Origin: Gnetum montanum
Lineage: Eukaryota; Streptophyta; Gnetopsida; Gnetales; Gnetaceae
Length of the DNA stretch: 64,000 bases
Reading direction: 5' to 3'
Assembly: GCA_015680685.1 (NCBI GenBank)
Contig: MNCI01001062.1
Location: 71,607 to 135,606 of the forward strand
A program made the translations under genes and the position numbers. Under the pieces are notes generated by a model. That model had not been told where the DNA came from. It worked only from the letters and a program-made list of their open reading frames with translations, and searched no databases. Positions within the stretch are counted from its first letter, which is position 1. Each line of letters opens with the position of its first letter. Shown one piece after another: positions 24,967-36,370 of this stretch.

Positions 24967-26136
24967 TGATGAGCCAAGAAAAATTTGATGCTAGATTACC
25001 TTGGTGATTATCTTTCATTGTAGAGAATTCACCTCATTTGTGAAAGACCCATGAATTTTATCCATGGAGAAATGATTCAAAGTCAAAAATATCATTAAGA
25101 CAAATAACAATTAGAATCAAATCCAATCAAATCCCACACTTATGACTATCGCTCATAAGTAAAAACCTAAAATCTTCATACTAACTTCTAACATTAAGTT
25201 CAAGAGTGAAAATTAATGATTAAATCAAATTGAACTCATAAATACAAGCATGGATTATGAGGATTACAAGAAAGACTTCACCTAATCTGTGATTATGTCT
25301 TGCTATTTCCACAATGTAGCAACCTCAACCACTATACAATGGACTCTAATTATCTGTAGTTGGCACAAGGCTTAATGAATCCTCACTTAAATATTCTTCA
25401 AGGAAAATTGATTTCAACATGATGTGGGTTTCTCTTGGATATTGATTCTAGGTGTCCCCCTGGGTATTAAATCTATTGGGTTCCTGTTGGGTGTTCCCTA
25501 GGTTCCACCTAGGTGCCCCTTGGGTTCCACACACCATGGGGTGTGGTGCTCTCCCTTTTTATACTATAGGAGCCTACATTTTAAATAGGAAAAATTAACA
25601 AAATAGAAATATCAACCTCCATCAAGGAAATTGATAAGGATTGATACTATTGTATTGAACTGTATCACGTTGGTGATGTCCTTTGATCATAGATTCCAAA
25701 CGCATCCACAATTATGATCGATATCTCCATTCCCTTTGTCATGTAGTTTGCTTATCTAATGTTACCAATATTTATTACAACTGCTATCTTTATTGATTCT
25801 TAATATATATATATATAGCATCCTCGATATGGATTGATATCTACATTTTTAGAAGGTCTAGGTAGTTCTAGTCTAATGATATCAATTTAAATTGATATTA
25901 GCTATGTAGATCAATATGGTTGCCTTTAGAACATATTGAAATTTGTGATGTCGATCTATATCTTATTGCTATTTATCAATCTTGGTGGTATCCTCTAATA
26001 AGAAATACTTAATAAAGTAATTAGTACTTATTAATAGTTATTGCAAAAATCAATTATCTTCGACAAGATAAAATAGTAAATAATAAAAAGTTGAGCCTTT
26101 AATGAGTTAAAAATTGGAACAATGTGGGGTTCATCA
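24967..26136 (-). repeat. 3' LTR of element D
   Basis: 1170 bases. Plus strand starts TGATGAGCC and ends TTCATCA. TATA box (minus) 25563-25554. Downstream of it in transcription, 25430-25550 holds imperfect repeats of a CTAGGTGYCCCYTGGGTTCC-like unit. The U3 part is rich in ATTGATA and ATCGATAT motifs. A short (TA)n lies near 25803-25818. Confidence 0.8.
25554..25563 (-). promoter_or_regulatory. TATA box, left LTR of D
   Basis: Reverse complement TATAAAAAGG; same box in the other LTR at 29776-29767. Confidence 0.55.
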
Positions 26137-26147
26137 TAACCCCCAAC
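26137..26147 (-). other. Polypurine tract of element D
   Basis: Reverse complement GTTGGGGGTTA directly before the LTR start TGATGAA. Compare GTGGGGGTA before the E 3' LTR. Confidence 0.65.
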
Positions 26148-29060
26148 TAGCCTTTTACTAGTGCCTAGCCAACTAAGGCAAAAAATATATCCATTATTAA
26201 CCTGCATAACACACATCTAATAAAGTGACTACAAAAACAATTGAAACAAATATTCAATATGCATCGACATCACATTCACTCTTATATTCATATCAAAAGA
26301 AATCAAACTTTGTAATCAGATAGTATATATATAAGCCACTACCTTACTATTACATCTTATTTTTTCTTTTTTTTTCATATTTTAATGATATTGATTTATA
26401 GTGGAATCAATAAAGATTAATACAAATTGGGTGTAATTTCATCATGGAATCTATAAAGATTGATATACATAGTGTTCATGTTTCTGATATATTGATTTCT
26501 ATCATGATTGTGTTGATAATACATGAGACACTCGGGAAAATTATAATCGTATCAATCCTCATCAATTTAATCTATATGAATCGATATGTTTAAACAACAT
26601 ATAAAAATATATTGAAGCCACACTGTTTAGTAGATATGAATCAATATCTTAGTTATTTCACATCTCAAGTAAAATTGATAATTAAATTGATAACCTGAAT
26701 TTTGTTTTACATTATATCAATTCAAATCACTACAATCGATATATCTCAAATTCACTGTTAACAAGACATTAAACCCACAATGTCTCTTAGCACTGACAAT
26801 TCAAGAAAGTTAGGTCTATATTATTAATATCTATAGACATCCAGGACTTGATATCCTTTGATAAAATAATTTGTCCTAATCACCTAACATTGCGTAGATT
26901 GGTGCAAATTGATAATGGTTTAATAATTCTATTTACTTCATAATATACAAAACTTTACTCATTTTTTACTTCTCAATAAATTCTTGTTATTTGGGTAGAA
27001 GTCCAGATATAACTCTGTTAGGAAGGCCTTTTTTAGGATTAATTAGGCTAAACATCATCTCATGAAATTTTCTTCATTTGGTGCAAGAATGTCTTACAAA
27101 CTTAAGATCTTGACCTTTCCTAAGTTTTAAGGATTCGACATGCATTCCTTGCATCAAACTCATTTTCTAACTTGCACTTGGATTAGCTTCCATGATCGTT
27201 ATACCCTACTATCCTATCCAATTAAAGTTAATTATTTCCCACCCCCCACCCCCCTAATTAAACTAGGATATGTTCCATACCTAGCTTAATTATCAAAAAC
27301 AAATTAGAAAAGAAAAATGAACATGGTCAAAGGATATACCAAAAGCAAGAATTGCCCTAGGTTTTATATATCCTAATTATGAATAGTGAACAAAAGGCAG
27401 TAGGTCAAACAAATGTTAGCATCCATTAGTAGCCATCATACTAGGGATCTTGATAGCTAACTCCTATGAAAAGTAAGATAGGAAACACATGGAAGACCTA
27501 TGCATAAAAAGTACCACCAGTCCTAATAGATGACCATGAGAATGTAAAATGGGAAGATAAACAAAAATAATGAAAAAGAGGAATAGCAAAAGCTAAAGAG
27601 AAAAATAGAAAAGAAAAGCTAAAAAACAATAGTCATTTAAGTATGAAGAAGCAGAAGCTCAGGAACTAAATAAGGGTGTCCATTAGAACTAAGTAATGGG
27701 AATGATTAGAATTGAGGGTGTCCATTAAGATACTTACTTTATATGAGTTAATCCTTTACTTCCTAGGTTATATCCTAGCTCTAAGGTGGTGGCATCCTTA
27801 TTTTATTGGTGATCATTACTCCACACTTAATTACTCAACTCATAGAAAGGGGTTCTTATGGGATGCTTGAAATTATGAGCTTTGAGCATCACCCCAGCTG
27901 TAAGGTGCTTGTGGAAGTGACTCTACTCATGATTGAAGGTTCTTATGGGGTCTTTTTGTTTTCTTCTTTTCTTATTTTTTTATTAATTTGTAATATTACT
28001 TTTTTTCATCAAAACCTTTCTTTTTTTTATTTTCTCTCTTTTTTTTTCAAGAATTTCTATATTTGACTAACTTTAATCATGAGGTTCTTATGGGAGCCAA
28101 ATTCATTTTGTAAGGATTGCTCACATGGGCGCTGATCTTGCTTTATATTGTTAGATGTTTATACCACCATAGAAGCTAGTCCCAATATAACACACCCTTT
28201 CCACCTGATTAACTTATCCAAGTAGGTAAGTAATACAAATCATACACTTATAAGTATTAGCCTAAACTTAGCTATTTTTACCCCTTGACATATGGAACTT
28301 TGTACTTAAGGAACATTATTTGGAAAACAATAGAGTTTATTATGTGTAATGTACTTATTAATTTAAGGCTCATCCTTAGTTGGATTTTGAGTTTAAACCA
28401 ATCTACTCAAGGTTGGGGGAGTTGTTCTTCTCCCTTGCATTCTAAACATGAAGCTACTAAATTCTTTATAGTTCCAACTAACAATAGAATTTCCTATTAC
28501 CTTATACATTTTTCAAGGTGAAAGTTGTAGACTATCAATTTTCCCTTAATTATTTTTACTTTATACAATATGATATTTGATTAAAATTCTTTGTTTCTCA
28601 AGGGTGTTCGTGATTGATGGAATAGGGATAGAAATTTGTTTCTCTTAAGGTTGTTTCAAATCAATTCAAGTATGTTTATAATAACTTGTGGTATTCCTAG
28701 GAGATTGAATACATGTTGGATCTTTATATTGCTTATTTGATTTCATTTAACATGCACACCCTTCCTTGGCACATTCATGAGTAATTAATCCTAAAAATTT
28801 ACAAATTGACTTAATTGTTCATGTAATTACTACCTTAATTACAACTTTTTTATAACTAATTCTTGGAAATATGCTTTTTCTTTATTCTTAATTTTTTTTT
28901 ATTTTAATTCTCACAAGAAAAATAATCAAGGGATACCATTTCTACTACTAAAAAACAAAAGAAAATGAAATGAAATGGAAATAATGTATACATTTATTAA
29001 AGACTCAATTTAAATTTTAAAAAGAAATCTAAAAAATAAAAATAAATTATACCAAGCCCT
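26148..29060 (-). other. Interior of element D, no coding capacity seen
   Basis: AT-rich. Part near the polypurine tract (26390-26900) is crowded with ATTGAT, ATCGATAT and GATATC-like motifs in both directions. There is a C-run at 27241-27256. Plus-strand stretches at 27806-28066 and 28285-28521 are short, low-complexity and without a known domain. Nothing resembling gag, protease or RT was found. Confidence 0.6.
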
Positions 29061-29186
29061 TGATGATGATTAACTCTACCGACCTTCCTAGCAATGGTGC
29101 CAAATTGACAAGCCATGAAAAATTGATGATGATTAACTCTGCTGGCCTTCCTAGCAATGGTGCCAAATTGACAAGCCAGGAAAAAT
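29061..29186 (-). repeat. 63-bp tandem duplication over PBS and LTR end, element D
   Basis: Units 29061-29123 and 29124-29186. Each has the PBS and the last LTR bases (plus strand TGACAAGCC then AGAAAAAT or TGAAAAAT). Confidence 0.75.
29146..29166 (-). other. Primer binding site (tRNA-Asp type), element D
   Basis: Reverse complement TTGGCACCATTGCTAGGAAG two bases from the LTR end. A second copy, 29083-29103, results from the local duplication. Confidence 0.7.
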
Positions 29187-30013
29187 TTGGTGTTGGATTA
29201 CCTTAATAATTATCTTTCATTATAGAAAAATCACCTTCTCTATGACTGACCCATGAGTCATATCCATGGAGGAATGGCTCAAAGTCAAAAATATCGTCAA
29301 GAAAAATAACAATTAGAATCAAATCCAATCAAATCCCACACTTATGACTATCACTCATAAGTAAAAACATAAATCTTCACCCTAACTTCTAACATTAAGT
29401 TCAAGAACTGAAATTAATGATTAAATCAAATTGAATCATAAATACAAGCATGAATTTTTGAGGAGTACAAGGGAGACTTCACCTAATCTATGATTCTACC
29501 TTACTATTTCCATAATGCATGAACCTGAATAGCCTAACGATGGACTCTAATGGTCTATAGTTGCCACAAGGCTCAATGATGCCTCACTTAATAATTTTTC
29601 AAGGAAAATTGATTTCAACATAACATGGGTTTCTCCTGGGTATTGATTCTAGGCATTCCCCCTAAGTATTGAATCCCCTAGGTTCCCCTTAGGTTCCTGC
29701 TAAGTGTCCCCTAGGTTCCACATGGTTGCCCCCTGGATTCTACACATCATTGGGTGTGATGCTCTTCCTTTTTATACTAGAGGAGCTTACATTATAAATA
29801 GGAAAATTTAACAAAATAGACATATCAACCTCCATTAAGGGAATTGATAACAATTGATACTATTGTATTGAACTGTATCACACTGATGATGTCCTTTGAC
29901 CATAGATTCCAGCTGCACCTGCACTAATGATCGATATCTCCATTCCCTTGCTGGTGTAGTTTGTTTATCTGATGTTATCGATCTGTATCACAACTACTAT
30001 CTTTATTAATTCT

Positions 30014-30044
<31 letters not shown>

Positions 30045-30365
30045 ACAACTTTAGTATGGATCAAAATCTACATTCTTGAAAGGTCTTGATAACTTTGGTC
30101 TAATGATATCAATTTAAATCGATATTAGCTATGTGGATCGACATGGTTTCCTTTAGAACATATCAACATTCGTGATGCCAATCTATACCTTGTCAATATT
30201 TATCGATTCTGGCAGTATCCTATGATAAGAAAGACTTAATAAAGTAGTTCATACTTATTGATAGTTATCATAAAAAATAAATTATCTTTCATTAGATAAA
30301 ACAAGTAAACAATAAAAATTTAAGCCTTTAATGAGTTAAAATTTGAAATAATATGGGATTCATCA
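29169..30365 (-). repeat. 5' LTR of element D
   Basis: 1197 bases, plus strand TGACAAGCC to CATCA. TATA box (minus) 29776-29767. It differs from the left LTR at many scattered sites, mostly transitions, and by a longer (TA)n at 30015-30044, so the insertion is old. Confidence 0.8.
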
Positions 30366-30370
30366 TTTGT

Positions 30371-31240
30371 GCAATGCTAAGTAACAAAAGGACAAAAGGT
30401 TGAGTAACTTACTAAGGTAACTTTGAATTTGAGGAGGTTGGTAGGAAAAAATCAAATCTCTTAATGAAGGAAGTTTGTGCCCTTTATCAAAAAGCTACCA
30501 TTGAGGTAGCCACTTTGAAGAATGAAGCCCTAAAATTTGAGTGAGTGAAAAATCACTATAGGAACTAGGTTGGGCTTCTCAAAAGGTTAATGAAAAAGAA
30601 ATCCAACTCATGAAGATAAAAATGAACAAGGTCCTCCAAAAACTGTAATAGAGAGGAGATGTATTGTAGCCCATCTTTGATGGACTGAATGCATTCAATA
30701 AGGCTAAAATCTATTCAAAAGATTTACAGATTGAGGAGATGATTGAGTACATGGAGCTAGCCAACCTTTGTTATTCAAATAATGTGATCTTGATAGTAGG
30801 GAGACCAAGGTCAAAGTTAGAGAAGCAGGTAACTAGTTCTTACCTCCTTTATGAGCTAGAATTCAAGCTCCATAAGAAGACAAAACAAAAGTTGGAGATA
30901 GCCAATATTGAGCTTAAAGTTCTCAAGAGAAAATTCACTAATTAACAATATGTTACTGAAAATTTGATCAAAAGAATGACTGACTACCAAGAGCTACAAA
31001 ACTTGGTAAATATGCTCAACATTGAACACAAAACCTTCACAACCTAGGTTGTCAACATGAAGGAACTATTTCTTTTGATTTCATGCCCTTGGGATATCCT
31101 AGCACTAGCCCACATTGATGAAGCTATGTGGACCATGTAGCCCATTTAGCAAAGAGGAAAAAATAAAAGCACTTCTAGATGCTTTCAAGCTTCTAGCAGA
31201 AGTAGCAATAGTAGTAGACCTACCTCAAATTTCATAAGCA
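30371..31240 (+). pseudogene. ORF3, coiled-coil end, element B
   Basis: Continues B's ORF3 after D. The open stretch 30739-30945 (IEYMELANLCYSNNVILIVG to LEIANIELKVLKRKFTN) aligns with E (43618-43829) and with F. Charged heptad-like pattern. Ends near 31240 with a Pro/Leu-rich tail. Confidence 0.7.
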
Positions 31241-31413
31241 TTAGGATGGGATGAGGGATCATCAACACCACATGAGCCTCTATCTCTGGGCATTATTTAA
31301 AACTTCATTGTGTCTTTGACAATCCTATAGGCAGTTGCTATAATTTTGGTAAAGTGTCCAATTTTGTTATAATGAACACTAATTTTTATAATCCTATATA
31401 ATTTGACACTTAG
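31241..31413 (+). other. 3' untranslated part of element B before E
   Basis: AT-rich, no ORF. The last five bases, CTTAG (31409-31413), are the left target copy of E. B's sequence resumes at 45359 and reaches its polypurine tract near 45472-45480. Confidence 0.6.
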
Positions 31414-32332
31414 TGATGAGTTGCATTCTCTCAGCTACGTAGACAAGACCTCATCAATGCAACCTTATCACCTGGGCCTCGTCAGCTAGGCCTAGTTGAC
31501 ACATCATATCATGCTTTGACGTGGCCCCGTCAATGTAGTGTTTGTAGTCAGCTATAAATACACATGTGCAGCCGCATTTATGGAAGTAGAGATTGTAGTT
31601 GTAGCGGAGCTCTTACATTTTTTTCACTTTGAAATTTAGAATTTTTCCTTTGAGTGCCCACAGCAGGAGTTATTGAGTGTATGGATCTTTATTTGAGCAT
31701 TGTTGTACCTGAGCATGACAGTATGTGTAGCAATAAAGATGAGCTTTCTGATAAACCTTGCAACACTTTGGATAGATTAGCTATTTCATTTATGCATTTA
31801 ATGTTTTTAGTTACTTATTAAGTGTTTTTAGTTAGTTATTAATTATTTTCCAGTTATTATGTTAATGAAGCAATTAAGCCAAATAGATTACACACATAAG
31901 TACAACCGCTTCAAGCATAACACATATTTGCTTGGTAATCCCAGTAGCATTATTTCTTGGTTTGCCTAGTAGCATAGCACTTGGTTGCCCAGTAGTGGAT
32001 ACGTGGGTTGAGGATGTGTATGGAAAGTGGGAATCGATACTTATGTTAAGATTAGTTAATTTAGATTAGTTAATCAAATTCCTTTATCTACATCTCAAGC
32101 ACCCAACTATAAAACATAAAAATGATAAAAATTGAATGCCTCAATTACACTTAACCATACTAATGAATGTCATAACTGTAATTGGGAAGACAACAATTGA
32201 CCTTAAGGCTAGATTCACTTCCTAAAGGACTAGTGCTCTAGAAATGACAAAGTCCTTGGAATTTGACTAGATCATGCGTGAAGGTTTTGTGATTCGTATG
32301 GTTGGGCGTATGGGGTACCTCGTCACTCATCA
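31414..32332 (+). repeat. 5' LTR of element E
   Basis: 919 bases, TGATGAGTTG to ACTCATCA. TATA box 31553-31560. The R core near 31677-31740 includes GGATCTTTATTTGAGCATTG and an AATAAAGATGAGC poly(A)-type signal. U3 has repeated GAGRCCTCRTC-like words. Confidence 0.9.
31553..31560 (+). promoter_or_regulatory. TATA box, E 5' LTR
   Basis: TATAAATA in CAGCTATAAATACAC. Identical in the 3' LTR at 44555-44562. Confidence 0.65.
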
Positions 32333-32352
32333 TTGGTGCTGTTGCCAGGGAC
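32333..32352 (+). other. Primer binding site (tRNA-Asp type), element E
   Basis: TTGGTGCTGTTGCCAGGGAC starts at the LTR end. It is the best-kept match in the window to the complement of the plant tRNA-Asp 3' end. Confidence 0.8.
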
Positions 32353-32389
32353 TTTATTTGTGGAACGTGCACTATTTAGGTCTAAGTAA

Positions 32390-34490
32390 ATACCATTAAT
32401 ATCATTGTATGAACCTCAAGGTCAATATCATTCCCACTATACATAGAATCATAAAAGCACACTAATAATTCTATCTTGTTTTGAAAAATTTCTTCTTCTC
32501 GCAAGCACAAAGATACTAAACCATTGGTCCAAATAAGTTTGCATCAAACTTCACCTTGGTCCTACATTAGGATGACTAGCTCTGATGGCATGATATGGAG
32601 GGCAACATTGTCTTACCCCCTGATCAATATGTGCTTGGGATGCTATTCAAAACCCTTAAGAAGTTGAAAATAACAGATCTTCATGAGGAATATGTTGTGG
32701 ATGGATATGACACTCAAAACTACTGTCCCACTGAAACACAATGCAAATAAGATCAACATTAGAAGAAAATCCATGAAGCTATAAAGGCTAAACATTACAC
32801 CAATTCCTTATTCCTACTAAATAAAGATGACATCGAGGATCCTCCTACTGAAGGATCTCAACATGAAAATTCTCCATCCATTGCTACTGATGATGAGGGT
32901 GTGAACCTAAACCTTCGATCCACTATTCATAAATTAGGTTTAGGAAAAAGTGATAGCCAAAATAGGGACTCGGGTAAACATTGCAACAACAAGGGATTTA
33001 AGTGTGGTGATTGTAACAAATGTAAGAGTGGTGGTAAACACTGTGGTGGTAGTGGCAGTCCACCTTCCTCTTCATCCTCTTCATCCAATTCAAAAACATT
33101 CCTCTTCATATGATGATTCTCATAGAAGCTGTTGTCAAAAAAACCATGATGAAGGTGATAAGGAAAACAACAATGACCATGAAGGCCACCAAAATTGAAC
33201 GGGTGGCCAAAACCATCATTAGCATCATAGATGTAGCGATGATGATGAACCTCTGTTGGTGACTTGAAGTATGCTCAACATTGTAGAGGTAGTGAGAATG
33301 CCAACCAAGCATATGAAGGATAGTTAGATCAAGCGCCTAGACATGAAAAATATCCCAAGATTTGAAGGGTAATTCAACTTTGATCCACAAACACATCTAC
33401 AAGCTTTTCAAGATGTCTATGCCTTACAGAACATAGAAAATGAGTGGCAGAAACTCAAGCTTTTCCCAAGGATACTCATCAAAGAAGCTAAAAGTTGGTA
33501 CCAGTCTTTAGAATCAAAATCTATCCATAAATGGTGGACCACGTTGGAACTATTCAATGACAAATATTAGATGTACTCTAGAGTGTCTAATCTAAGAAGG
33601 CAAATCCAAGTCTGGAAACAGGGAGCACATGAACCCTTGGATGCTACCATGGGTCAATACTATTCACTCCTACACCAATGCCCTGGCCATGGTTATTCTC
33701 AAAGGGAACAAATTTGCCACATCATAGATGGAATTAAAGTAGAAACTAGAAGAACCATTAGGATGTATGCCTAAGGAATATTTTCTAAATTAAGAGCTCA
33801 TCAGATCCAAAGGTTCATCAAGCATGAAGCAAAAGAATATGGTGAGTTATGCAAAGGGGAAAGTGCTAAAGAGTATAATGGGAACCCTTTAATTAGAAAA
33901 CAAGAGGTCTAATTTTGTGACAAGGAGGAATCATCACTTGATGAAGTGATGAACAGAAATACCTTGCCCATCCAAAAATCTATCTCTAATATTTCTGCCA
34001 AGGTTGACAAGTTATGGAACTCTTTGGATGAAAAATTTCAAACCGCTTTGAAGATTGCTGAAGAATCCAAAGAGCAAAATAGTGATTGTAATCGTAAGAG
34101 GCGAAAAGAAGTTGAACATGCCTACCATAGAGGTAAGGGCAAAGCTAGTATAGTAGAAGAAGTTGTGGAGTCTCACTTTGATGATGAAATTGAATGTGAC
34201 ATTTGCCAAGATGAACATCCAAAGGGATGTTTTCTTGTAGTATCACACTTACAAGAGTTTGGAGTGTATGCATTGAATCCTTGCCTAGCATGTAGGCAAG
34301 CTTCAAGATGATTGCCTTACCCTCAAGGCAGTCCAAGATAGTTCCACCAACAACAAAAATCTTACTACCCAAGTGAAACTCCTCTACAACCGTACAAATA
34401 ATACCAATAATGGTATCAACCACAATCGTGGGGAACGCCACTGCCAAGGTAGCAATACCCTTATAGGCAACAAGATCCATACAGATACTA
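32390..34490 (+). pseudogene. gag, element E
   Basis: N-terminal part with stops, then 32901-33113 with a Lys/Gly/Cys-rich segment and a poly-Ser tract. Gag core at 33340-33780 (FEG, LQNIENEWQKLKLFP-like, then RVSNLRRQIQVWKQGAHEPL). 33946-34311 is the longest open part: KVDKLWNSLDEKFQTALKI, a basic stretch, then CDICQDEHPKGC (C-x2-C-x3-H-x3-C) and SHLQEFGVYALNPC. A Tyr/Pro/Gln-rich tail follows to about 34700. Confidence 0.82.
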
Positions 34491-35187
34491 TGTTTAGTAG
34501 TCTATCTACCCTAGAAGTTCTACAAGTCATTCATCATTCCAGCATCATTATTACCCTCCAAAGTACCACTGAACACATTCACCATCTACTCGAGGGAAAA
34601 ACCCATATTCATATCCTTATCATCCTTCACATCTCTCTGCACATACACTATCACCTTCAACCTAGTTACCTTCTTCTTTTTTCATGTAAGGTAAGATTTC
34701 TCTACAACCGCAACAATGAAATGCTATGAGGGATGTACACTCACAATCGGTTTTTCAGCCGAGTGGTCCAGACAATTGATCATGAAAAAGACCTTTCTTC
34801 CAACCCAATAGTCCTCTCCAGTCCTCACAACCTACTTCGACTACTTTTCCTATATCTCTAGCATCCTCATCCTCTACATAAAATACCTTCAAGTGCCCTT
34901 CACACCAAGTGCTACCTAGGATCTACATTGTAATGCTAACTCATGTTGTTTCTAACTAGATTAAGGCTGGAAATCTTCCTACAAAAAGATTTGATCCAAG
35001 AAGTCCATCCATCTATCTACAATTTTCTAAACAAGAGTCATGCAAGGCTCTTCTTGATTCTAGTTTTAGAGTTAACCTCATCTCCCATGAAATGTACAAG
35101 GGTTGGAACCTACCACCTCTCAAGAAGAACAATATTTATCTAGAATTAGTAGATCAGTCAATTAATGTCCCTTTAGGATTGATGAAC

Positions 35188-35275
35188 CGCGATATTGGGG
35201 TCACGATATCACATCCGCGATATCGGGTCCACGATATCGGAGCCTACCATGTGATGTCGGATACCCAATATCGGG
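35188..35275 (+). repeat. GATATC palindrome cluster in U3 of solo LTR G
   Basis: Four to five spaced copies of a CGCGATATYGGG / CACGATATCGG-like word within about 90 bases, ending some 15 bases before the TATA box. Confidence 0.65.
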
Positions 35276-35290
35276 ACTTGCCTTCTTGCC

Positions 35291-35298
35291 TATAAATA
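35291..35298 (+). promoter_or_regulatory. TATA box, solo LTR G
   Basis: TATAAATA in GCCTATAAATAAAAGG, at the same distance from the R core as in E and C. Confidence 0.6.
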
Positions 35299-36199
35299 AA
35301 AGGTAGGCACACTTGGTTTTTTTAATTAGATAGTTAGTCCTTTAGCCAAACTCTTACCTTTTCTTCCTTCCAAAGTTAGAATTATTTCTACGTGCCTGTA
35401 GTAGGAGTCATAGAGTGAACGGATCTTTATTCGAGCATTGTGTACCTGAGCACACTTTGTGTACGGCAATAAAGACAAACTTTATGATAAATCTTGCAGC
35501 ATCCAGAATAGATAAATTAGTGTTAATTGATATTATTAAATACTTTCCTAGTTATCTAATTTCTTCTCTCACCCTACACCTTCTTAAGTAAATACACTCA
35601 ATATGATCACTTTGAGCATGTGTGTAACACTTCGTGATCCAGTAATGATTAGCGTTTGGTAATCCCAACAACATTGCACTGGTTCAAGATGTGTACGACA
35701 AGTGGGAATGGATGTTGGTGTTAGGATTAGTTAGAACTTAGTTAATGAGTAGTTAAGTTAAATTAGTCACTTAGTTATCTCTCTCCTCCCTTATTAACAC
35801 AGGACATAAAAACATAAAAGACATAAAAATCATATGCCTCAAGCTTACTTAATCATACAATCATGATATACAAGTAAGTTTGGGAAGACAATGATCAACC
35901 AACCCATCCTTGTTTCACAAAGGCACATAGGCACTTAGTCCTTGGAATTTGACCGGATCATGCGTGAAATGCTTGTATTCGTATGGTTGAGCGTAGGGGT
36001 ACCTCATCACTCATCAAGAATTACTAGAGGACATTGTGACCATGGTTTTTGGGTGGTCCTATCGTGTTGATTTTCTAGTAATTAAGGTGGAAAACTGCAA
36101 AAATGACTTCCCCATCATCATGGGAAGAGCTTGGTTAAGCATGATCAACACAAGAATGGGTATAAGGAATTTATCTTTAGAAATATCCAAGGAAAATGA

Positions 36200-36370
36200 G
36201 CTAGGCAAAATTGAGAAGAAGCGTATTCCATGCATCGCATACAATGATAACGAGTGCAATTGCATGCAAAAGATTTGGCCAATCAAGAGTACATACATTA
36301 AGGCATGCAATCAATGTGCACAAGAAATTAACATTCAAAGGTGTCTATACGCTGCAGCCATAAAGTAGGA
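36200..36370 (+). pseudogene. Six-cysteine linker between protease and RT, element E
   Basis: Part of the 36036-36368 stretch. Reads CIAYNDNECNC, 14 residues, CNQCAQEINIQRC: C-x7-C-x-C-x14-C-x2-C-x8-C, all six Cys present. Located between the protease end and an acidic EL/GD region leading to RT. Confidence 0.65.

Larger units (their letters stand above)
24967..30365 (-). mobile_element. Element D: non-autonomous LTR retrotransposon
   Basis: 5399 bases with LTRs at 24967-26136 and 29169-30365 and target copies CCTGT (24962-24966) and TTTGT (30366-30370), which differ by two C/T changes. Orientation is minus: a tRNA-Asp-type PBS lies next to the right LTR, a polypurine tract next to the left one, and the TATA boxes read on the minus strand. 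The 3.0 kb interior has no gag or pol and no substantial ORF, so it must have been moved by proteins from another element. The PBS type and TGATGA...CA ends suggest it used the A/B/C/E family. Confidence 0.8.
35180..36016 (+). repeat. Solo LTR G inserted in E protease
   Basis: 837 bases, TGATGAACC to CTCATCA, flanked by AGGAT (35175-35179) and AGAAT (36017-36021). A single LTR with no PBS or interior, as left by LTR-LTR recombination. TATA box 35291-35298. R core 35412-35485. R and U5 are close to those of the C 3' LTR, but U3 is different: it carries several CGATATCG-type palindromes (35188-35275). Confidence 0.92.
34930..36180 (+). pseudogene. Protease of element E, split by solo LTR G
   Basis: Left part to 35179: SCKALLDS-type site near 35041-35090 where the Gly of DSG is Ser (LLDSSFRVNLISHEMYKGW), then LPPLKKNNIYLELVDQSINV. 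Right part from 36022: VTMVFGWSYRVDFLVIKVEN then FPIIMGRAWLSMINTRMGI. Removing 35180-36021 joins both halves and matches A and B across the junction. Confidence 0.8.

Noticed and set aside
24967-30365. Element D read as plus-strand
   Set aside because: The PBS, polypurine tract and TATA boxes all point to minus.
31414-32332. Possibility that this LTR is shared by B and E as a tandem array
   Set aside because: Perfect CTTAG copies flank E, and B's sequence resumes at 45359 with its own polypurine tract and LTR, so E is a simple insertion.
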